Of a DNA stretch of 64,000 nucleotides, positions 58,217 to 64,000 are shown in pieces (within the stretch, counting starts at the first letter, position 1; every line of letters begins with the position of its first letter). This DNA comes from Blastocladiella emersonii ATCC 22665 (lineage: Eukaryota; Blastocladiomycota; Blastocladiomycetes; Blastocladiales; Blastocladiaceae). Position numbers and translations under genes: made by a program. The stretch is taken from NCBI GenBank assembly GCA_025594325.1, contig JANHCV010000013.1, positions 992,001-1,056,000 on the forward strand. Direction: 5' to 3'. Under the pieces are notes generated by a model. The model had not been told where the DNA came from, did no database searches, and saw only the letters and a list, made by a program, of their open reading frames with translations.

Positions 58217-59434
58217 GATCGCTGTCGGCGCTCGTGCGACCAGTGATACCCCGTTCGCCGCCTGCGCTCGCGCGATCCGCGGCATCCCGTCGCGCACCGG
58301 CGCTCGCGCGATTTGCGGCATCCCGCTCGTCGCACGCGTCGCGCATCCCCCTTGCCGCCCGCGCTCACGCGATCCCGTGACGCTCCACCACGGCGCACAC
58401 GCCCGCGCGATCCACGGCATTGCGCTCAGCGCCCACACTCGCGCAATCCGCGGCACCCGCTCGACGCACGCGCTCGCGCGATCCGCAGCACCTTCTCGCC
58501 GCCTGCGCTCACGCTGGCCGCGCACCCCGCTCGCTGTGCGCCCTCACGCGAGGCGCGCGCTGACAGCACCCCGTTCGCCATCCGCATTTGCGCTACCCAC
58601 GGCACCCCGCTCGCCCGCTTGACTCGCACAATTTGCGGTATCCCGCTCGCACGCTGGACCCGCACGACCCGCAGCATCCCGCTCGTCTTCCAACGTCGCA
58701 CAAGTCGCACATCCTTCTCGCCAAAGGCACCTGCGCGATCTGCGGCACCCCGCTCGCTTCGCGCACCCTCCTCGCCGTACGCGCCTGCGCGATTCGCGCA
58801 TCCCGCTCACCGCATGCGCTTGCACGTGCTGCATCATCCCGCCTGCAGTTCACACTCTGTTGAACTGCTGCGCCTTACCTGCTGGGTGCTGCCTCGTGGT
58901 TACCTCCTGTCACACTCCCTATCCGCTGCTACGCGGCCTGCTGCAGCCCTTTGCGCGCTGCGCGCCGTGCTCGCACCGCTGTGCGCTCCCTGCATGCCCC
59001 TGCGCTTGCTCCTGCCTCGTGGTGGTTGGGGGAGCGGCCGCGTCTGTCCTGCCTCTCGCTGTTGGGGGAGTGGCCGCGCCTGTCTTGCCGCTCGCCATTG
59101 GGGGAGTTGCCGCGCCCGTCCCGCTGCCCGCCATCAACAAGCCTGAGCCGGCCACCATTGCTGACGGGTTCTACGCCAACGCCACGCTCCTGCCCGACCG
59201 GCTCAACGCCATCAAGGCGGCCGCGGCAACGACGCGCCGCTCGCCGTCGGGGGAGCCGCTGCGCCCAATCCGCCGCTCACTGTCGGGGGAGCTGCTGCGC
59301 CTGACCCGCCGCTCGCTGTCGGGGGAGCCGCTGCGCCCAACCCGCCGCTCGCCGTCGGGGGAGCCGCTGCGCCCGACCCGCCGCTCGCCGTCGGGGGAGC
59401 CGCCGCACCTCGCCCGTCCAACATCTCCATTGAG
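58217..59434. other. Copia leader, right part
   Basis: Continues the degenerate CGCTCGCGCGATCCGCGG-type array interrupted by the virus, followed by GC-rich sequence and, at 59225-59410, five 36-bp units. No gag or protease motif seen. The pol frame is open upstream of 59435 through the 36-bp repeats, so translation may start earlier. Confidence 0.5.
59225..59410 (+). repeat. 36-bp coding-frame repeats before pol
   Basis: Five units around CGCTCGCCGTCGGGGGAGCC. In the pol frame each encodes PPLAVGGAAAP plus N or D. They keep the pol frame open into the leader. Confidence 0.7.
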
Positions 59435-62400
59435 ATGGGGGGAGGAACCTCGGACTCGGCCCCGGCCTGCGCATCTGGCCCCGCCGCCGGCGATGCACCA
59501 CCACTACCACCGTTGCCATCCACCACCGGCACCTCTTCCTCAACACGGTCTCGATTTCCTCGTTCATTCTCAAAATCTGAAGCCAAGACCGCCACTTCGA
59601 CAGCCATCCTGCACCTTCGGTTTGGCCACGCCGGCCGCAACGCGCTGCGCAAGCTCTTCAACCCGATCTACCACCTCTTCTCCGAGCACAAGTCGCACCT
59701 GGCCGACAAGACGCTTGACGACGACTGCTTCATCTGCAAATCGTCCAAGGAGGTGTTCCAGTCGCTCCCATCCACGGGCAACACCACCAACGCCCCGCTT
59801 GAGCTGCTCCAGGTGGACTTAAACGTCATCAATTACGCGCCGTCGCACATCCACGGCTACCGCTACGTCATGGCCGTGCACAACGACTTCTCCCGGCTCG
59901 CGTGGCTCGTGCCGCTCAAGAAGAAGAGTGAGGCCGCCCAGAAGCTCCGCCACCTCATCAACCGCATCAAGCGCGACCTGTCGCACAAGGTCGTCCACCT
60001 GCGCTGCGACGGCGAGGGCTCGTTCCGCAGCAACTCGTTTGTGTCGTGGTGCAGCACCATGGGCATCCAGCTCAAGCCGACGGTCCCTGGCCACCACGGC
60101 GGCAACGGCTCGGTTGAGCGCCTGTTCCGCACGCTCAACGAGCGCGTCTGCGCCTACCTCCAGCACGTCAACCGCCGCCTCGTGTTCAACCAGACCCCGC
60201 GCGCCGGCCTCAACTGGAAGACGCCGTACGAGGTCCTCTATGGCCGCGTGCCTAACCTTGCCAACATCCGCGCGTGGGGCGTCACTGCGCTCGCGCCGCC
60301 GCGGCACGGCACGCACGTGCGCAAGCTTGACCCATCAGCGCGCCCGTATATCTTCCTCAGCCACAGCGACAACGAGGCCAAGACGCACGTCATGCTCAAC
60401 CTGCAGACCAAGCGCATCGTGCGCGTCCGGCTCGCCGTGTTCGACAAACGAGCGCTTGTCAAGCGCGCCATGTCGAGCGTGGAAGCCTTCCACCGCCTCT
60501 TCAAGGACTATGAGACGCAGTACACCAAGGATGACGGGGCTTGTCAACTCCCCGGCGACGACGAGTACTTGCCCTCGCAGGACGGCACCCAGTACAACGA
60601 GGGGTTCGACTCCAAGGAGGAGGTCAACCAGTTCCTGTACGAGATCAACGGGCCAACCGCGTCCGGCGGTGCACGCGTACACGCGCCCGGTCCCGCGCCG
60701 CGCGCCGAGTCGCCGATCCCCAGTCCCGCACCGCGCGCTGAGTCGCTGATCCCCAAGATCGCGCCGCGCGCTGAGTCGCCGATCCCTGAGATCGCGCCAC
60801 GCGTCGATCCGCCGGCACCCGAGATCGCGCCGCACGGCGACCCGCCAATCCCCGCACGTTTTGGCGACCTCGTATATGACAAGAAGACGGACTCGTACCG
60901 GTACCCGCCCACGTCAACCAGAACGCGCATCGGCCGCACCCTCGCTCGGCCCATGCTCAACCTTGCGCTGCCCGACCCGTTCGCGGCTGTGTCGCTGTTC
61001 CACGCCCCACGTAAACAGGCCACCAACATTGTCGCCACCGCGACGGCCCATCCGTCGCAGCTCACCACCGGCGTGTCCCAGTCGGTCATGTTCACCATGA
61101 TCGACGTGCCACGCAACTACCGCGACGCGTGCAAGTCCGAGAACTTCACCAAGTCGTTTGCTGCGCAGAACACGGAGCTCACGGCGCTGATCAACAACGG
61201 CACCTGGATTGTGATCAAGAAGGCCGACGTCCCCGCCGGCGAACGCATCATCGGCTTGCAGTGGGTCTACGCATACAAGGCTGCCAAGGACATCTTCAAG
61301 GCGCGCCTCGTTGCCCGAGGAGACCAGCAGCGCGTCGGCCTTGACGTCAATAACTGCTACTCGCCCACGGTCTTGTACGCGTCAATCTGCACCTTCTTTG
61401 CCGTCACCGCGTCACGCAGGTGGCGTATCCACTCCATGGACGTCTCAAACGCGTACGTCCACGCTGACTTGCCCAAGCCCGTGTACATGTACCCGCCACT
61501 GGGCATTGGCGCCGCGCCTGACGACGTGTTCCTCCTCAAGAAGTCGCTCTACAGTCTCAAGAACGCCGGCCGCGAGTGGTACTTGTTACTCTCGTCCGAG
61601 GTCGAGAAGCTCGGGTTCAAGCGCACAACGGCCGACCCGTGCATGTTCTCGCGCAAGCTCGACGGCTCCGTGACCAACCTCATGTGCTACGTTGACGACC
61701 TCCTCATTGGCGGCGACAACGAGCTGCAGGTCGAGCGCGTCAAGTCCGACCTCGCCAAGGTCTTCACCATCAAGGACCTTGGTCCCGCCGACTCGTTTTT
61801 GAACATGGAGGTGGTCCAACACAACGACTACATCTGGATCAGCCAGTCGCGGTACATCAAGGACCTTGTTGAGCAGTGGGGCCTTGAACCGCCCAACACC
61901 CAGGTCCCCATCTCGCGGCTGCCTGAGTTGGGCCTCACCAACTCCATGGTCGCCTCAACCAACTACAACGGCAAGGTCCCAAACGCCAGCGACGACAGTG
62001 ACACGGAGTACAACGAGTCGCAGGCCGACGCGTCCCGCACAACCAGCGCCCTCGACGCAGATCGGACCCGCAAGTACCAGTCGGTCCTCGGCGCCCTGCT
62101 CCACCTCGCCACTGTGTTGCGGCCCGACATCACGTTTGCAGTCGGTGTTGCGGCTCGCCGCGCATCGTGCCCGACGTTTGACAACTGCAAACTGCTCGCC
62201 CAAATCTCGCGCTATGTGACCAGCACGCCCGATCCGGGGCTCAAGTACACACGCGGCGCCTCGATCGCCAACTCGCTCCAGTGCTTCGCCAACGCCGATT
62301 ACACCGGCGACAAGGCGACGTGCCGCTCGACCTCGGGCGTCGTGATCCTGATCGCAGGCGCCCCCGTCGCGTGGATCTCCAAGCGCCAGGCATGGGTCGC

Positions 62401-62773
62401 GCTGTCAATGGTCGAGTCGGAGCTCAACGCCGCCACCGAGGCAACGCGCGAGATCGTCTGGATCAAGGACCTGCTCGAGCAGATGACGCACACCACGCTC
62501 GGCACGATCGTCCTGCAGGAGGACAACGCGCCGCTCATTGCCACCACCGACAACACCGTTGCCGTGTACCGCTTGGTCAAGCACGTCACGGTCCACATCG
62601 CCTTCATCCGCAAGAAGGTCGACACGGGCGTGATCTCGATCAACAAGGTCGCGTCCAAGAACAACCTCGCCGACTTCTTCACCAAGCCCATTGTGAGCAC
62701 GTTCGACTGGGCCGTGTCCCGACTCGGCCTTCACCCGCACCCGCTCGCCAAGCGCGACATCACTAAGGCGTAG
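59435..62773 (+). CDS. Copia pol polyprotein (integrase-RT-RNase H), 1112 aa
   Basis: Order of domains: GAG-pre-integrase zinc region (HLRFGHAGRNALRKL...CFIC, about 58-107); integrase core with D128, D192 (LRCDGEGS) and E228 (GSVERLFRTLNE), an exact DD35E spacing; a proline-rich repeat linker; reverse transcriptase (NTELTALINNGTW, KARLVARGDQQ, active site CYVDDLLIGG at 751-760); RNase H (ADYTGDKATCRSTSG, VALSMVESELNAATEA, LQEDNAPLIA) ending NNLADFFTKPI. The domain order integrase-RT-RNase H is diagnostic of Ty1/copia. No stop or shift, so the enzyme part may be functional. An aspartic protease is not visible. The ATG at 59435 may not be the native start. Confidence 0.93.
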   Translation: MGGGTSDSAPACASGPAAGDAPPLPPLPSTTGTSSSTRSRFPRSFSKSEAKTATSTAILHLRFGHAGRNALRKLFNPIYHLFSEHKSHLADKTLDDDCFICKSSKEVFQSLPSTGNTTNAPLELLQVDLNVINYAPSHIHGYRYVMAVHNDFSRLAWLVPLKKKSEAAQKLRHLINRIKRDLSHKVVHLRCDGEGSFRSNSFVSWCSTMGIQLKPTVPGHHGGNGSVERLFRTLNERVCAYLQHVNRRLVFNQTPRAGLNWKTPYEVLYGRVPNLANIRAWGVTALAPPRHGTHVRKLDPSARPYIFLSHSDNEAKTHVMLNLQTKRIVRVRLAVFDKRALVKRAMSSVEAFHRLFKDYETQYTKDDGACQLPGDDEYLPSQDGTQYNEGFDSKEEVNQFLYEINGPTASGGARVHAPGPAPRAESPIPSPAPRAESLIPKIAPRAESPIPEIAPRVDPPAPEIAPHGDPPIPARFGDLVYDKKTDSYRYPPTSTRTRIGRTLARPMLNLALPDPFAAVSLFHAPRKQATNIVATATAHPSQLTTGVSQSVMFTMIDVPRNYRDACKSENFTKSFAAQNTELTALINNGTWIVIKKADVPAGERIIGLQWVYAYKAAKDIFKARLVARGDQQRVGLDVNNCYSPTVLYASICTFFAVTASRRWRIHSMDVSNAYVHADLPKPVYMYPPLGIGAAPDDVFLLKKSLYSLKNAGREWYLLLSSEVEKLGFKRTTADPCMFSRKLDGSVTNLMCYVDDLLIGGDNELQVERVKSDLAKVFTIKDLGPADSFLNMEVVQHNDYIWISQSRYIKDLVEQWGLEPPNTQVPISRLPELGLTNSMVASTNYNGKVPNASDDSDTEYNESQADASRTTSALDADRTRKYQSVLGALLHLATVLRPDITFAVGVAARRASCPTFDNCKLLAQISRYVTSTPDPGLKYTRGASIANSLQCFANADYTGDKATCRSTSGVVILIAGAPVAWISKRQAWVALSMVESELNAATEATREIVWIKDLLEQMTHTTLGTIVLQEDNAPLIATTDNTVAVYRLVKHVTVHIAFIRKKVDTGVISINKVASKNNLADFFTKPIVSTFDWAVSRLGLHPHPLAKRDITKA

Positions 62774-62790
62774 GCTCCCCCTCGACCGGC

Positions 62791-62801
62791 AGTCGGGGGA
62801 G
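62791..62801 (+). promoter_or_regulatory. Polypurine tract
   Basis: AGTCGGGGGAG directly before the 3' LTR; expected primer for plus-strand synthesis. Confidence 0.55.
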
Positions 62802-63126
62802 AGTTCAAGTACACACGCGCACGCTGGCCCAACCGCGAGAGACGCGTCGGGCAATCACGCGAGTGGCACGCGCCGGCGGCGCCACACTTCCAGTCACCAC
62901 TGGCGGACTGCCTCGCCGCGGGGTCGCACGCTCACCTCAAGCGAGCGTCTCCGCTCCCTCTGGTTTTGTTCGAGATCGCTGCTACTATTAGCCGTCGTTA
63001 TACACCCTTTCCTCCCTTCTGCGTCTACCTCCTTCGCTGTGTCCATCACCGTCTCCGTCATCTCCTCAGCCTTCCGTGCATCGTGCTCAACCTTCCTCTC
63101 GCACCCTGCACCTGTACGCTTCAACT
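62802..63126 (+). repeat. 3' LTR of the copia element
   Basis: 325 bp; differs from the 5' LTR at about two positions (for example CACCACTGG versus CACCGCTGG). Followed by the GGCTT duplication. Confidence 0.9.
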
Positions 63127-63237
63127 GGCTTTGCCCTGAAATGCAGGGCTTTGCCCTGAAATATTGGGTGGCCCCTTCGAAAGTCTCGGTCTGTGTCACG
63201 TGCTTTTGGCGGATTTCACTTGGTTTCATCAAGTCGT

Positions 63238-63266
63238 ACATGTCACGTGACTGTGGCTGAACGCGT
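63238..63266 (+). promoter_or_regulatory. TCACGTGA-type upstream element
   Basis: CATGTCACGTGACTGTGGCTGAACGCG, 86 bp or more before the ATG at 63352; a near copy (CATGTCACGTGAGTGGCTGAACGCG) lies at 63876-63900. Confidence 0.4.
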
Positions 63267-63351
63267 TTTGCGGCTTGCTCGCGACTTTGGCTCGGGCGAC
63301 GTTGCGCACTCCACTTCTCCTCCACGAAACGATAGCTTGAGCGGCTGTAAC

Positions 63352-63717
63352 ATGCCGCAACACGAGAGTCGGCCAAGGTGGACCGCAGAGGAGTGTGACC
63401 GCCTTGTCGACTGGCTTTGCCCCGACTCGAGCAACTACGCCACCTTCGCGTCGCACGGCCACCGCGCTGCTGCCGGTCGACACGCTGCCGCATGGCTCGC
63501 TCAGCATTCTGCTCATACACGCGCCCCTGAACCCGTCGGCAAGAAGCTCCATGAGCTGATTGACGCATACCATGGACTGCTTGCGTCGCTGTCGCTGTCC
63601 GCTGCAGATCTGCGCGACCCGTCCTCTCTCTCAGCTCTCCGCCTCGCCCTCATCAACAACGATCCAACGACCGCGCTGAACTTTCAACACGCGTGCCGCC
63701 GTTCAACGCGCATGTAA
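63352..63717 (+). CDS. Myb/SANT-like DNA-binding protein, 121 aa or longer
   Basis: PRWTAEECDRLVDWLCPDSS then NYATF matches the WT.eE...Lv.WL...NY pattern of Myb/SANT-like domains, often found in transposon-linked or transcription proteins. Helical C-terminus. Start placed at 63352 (MPQHESRPRW), after the TCACGTGA element. The stop lies in CGCATGTAAGCG; GTAAGC could instead be an intron donor leading to a proline-rich exon from about 63753, so the 3' end is uncertain. Confidence 0.45.
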   Translation: MPQHESRPRWTAEECDRLVDWLCPDSSNYATFASHGHRAAAGRHAAAWLAQHSAHTRAPEPVGKKLHELIDAYHGLLASLSLSAADLRDPSSLSALRLALINNDPTTALNFQHACRRSTRM

Positions 63718-64000
63718 GCGCTGCACTTACTTCAAACACCTTGTCCTCAACAGTCGCACCCAGGTCGCTTTCGCCTTCTGGTCCTGCACCTCCGCCTACC
63801 GCATCTGCAACCGTGCCTCCACCACCTGCTCCGCCACCGGGTCTGGCGTTGATTGTCACATTTGGGCTTGCCTCATCATGTCACGTGAGTGGCTGAACGC
63901 GTCCCCTTGCCCTTTCTCCCTCGCGCGCCCTCGCTGAATCAAAGTCAACCCGCAACAAATATGTACTCTGTTGTTGCTTCTTCATGTGTCAATGACGTTT
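63718..64000. other. Window end; possible continuation of the SANT-like gene
   Basis: A proline-rich frame (SGPAPPPTASATVPPPP) runs 63766-63850. No other feature except the TCACGTGA copy at 63876-63900. Confidence 0.3.

Larger units (their letters stand above)
38229..63126 (+). mobile_element. Ty1/copia LTR retrotransposon, interrupted by a viral element
   Basis: LTRs at 38229-38553 and 62802-63126 (325 bp each, about two differences) are flanked by the direct duplication GGCTT (38224-38228 and 63127-63131). A primer site follows the 5' LTR, and a purine tract (AGTCGGGGGAG) precedes the 3' LTR. The pol ORF is at 59435-62773. Removing the 17.4-kb insertion (40778-58211 plus one ATCAT) leaves about 7.5 kb. 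The 3.4-kb leader between the 5' LTR and pol has minisatellites but no gag or protease that I can see. The near-identical LTRs show a recent insertion. Confidence 0.9.

Noticed and set aside
1-64000. tRNA and rRNA genes
   Set aside because: No cloverleaf or rRNA core sequence was noticed on reading; a tRNAscan/Infernal run would be needed to exclude them fully.

Overview
The window looks like nuclear DNA of a zoosporic fungus of the Blastocladiomycota (Allomyces/Catenaria type). This is inferred from three things: GC-rich genes with short (53-67 nt, one of 101 nt) GTACGN...YAG introns, several 'LEWW' repeat / F-box-like genes, and a CatSper-type cation channel, which I recall being reported in fungi only from Allomyces. 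No rRNA, tRNA or CRISPR array was recognised.

Layout. Bases 1-38.2 kb are host DNA. They hold lineage-expanded F-box/repeat genes (461-1768, 11678-12910, 13915-15045 and 25265-27645 look intact), with many decayed relatives beside them. There is a 1173-residue ankyrin plus C2H2 zinc-finger protein (15333-18911), a five-exon TMEM14-family gene (18964-19809), a CatSper-like channel (30130-32154) and a frameshifted leucine-rich-repeat gene. Two TIR-bounded DNA transposons are present; the one at 4455-7874 carries a broken piece of acetyl-CoA carboxylase. A 26-bp minisatellite lies at 35.6-36.3 kb.

Bases 38229-63126 are one Ty1/copia retrotransposon: 325-bp LTRs that differ at about two positions, target duplication GGCTT, a copia-type internal-tRNA primer site and an intact 1112-codon pol. 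It has been split by a second, younger insertion at 40778-58211. This 17.4-kb element has 757-bp near-identical TIRs and the target duplication ATCAT, and its genes are those of a Polinton-like virus (PLV). They comprise an AEP primase-SF2 helicase (now frameshifted), a tyrosine recombinase, a Polinton-type DDE integrase, a fibre with a C1q/TNF-like head, an A32/FtsK packaging ATPase, a double-jelly-roll major capsid protein, a penton-like minor capsid protein, a RING-like protein and several small ORFs. I see no protein-primed DNA polymerase B and no capsid protease. Several structural genes start with a T-run followed by GTAAA(C)(C)ATG, which resembles poxvirus late promoters. A spliced, GC-rich, host-like gene sits next to the right TIR.

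How the parts work together. The left arm of the PLV carries replication and integration, the right arm carries virion assembly, and the fibre is read in the opposite direction between them. A bipartite GAGACGCG...TCACGTGA element recurs about 90-175 bp upstream of host genes, and also in the copia LTRs and the viral TIRs. This suggests that both mobile elements use, or copied, a host promoter signal. The most interesting object in the window is this apparently recent, nearly complete PLV provirus in a fungal genome, nested inside a young retrotransposon.
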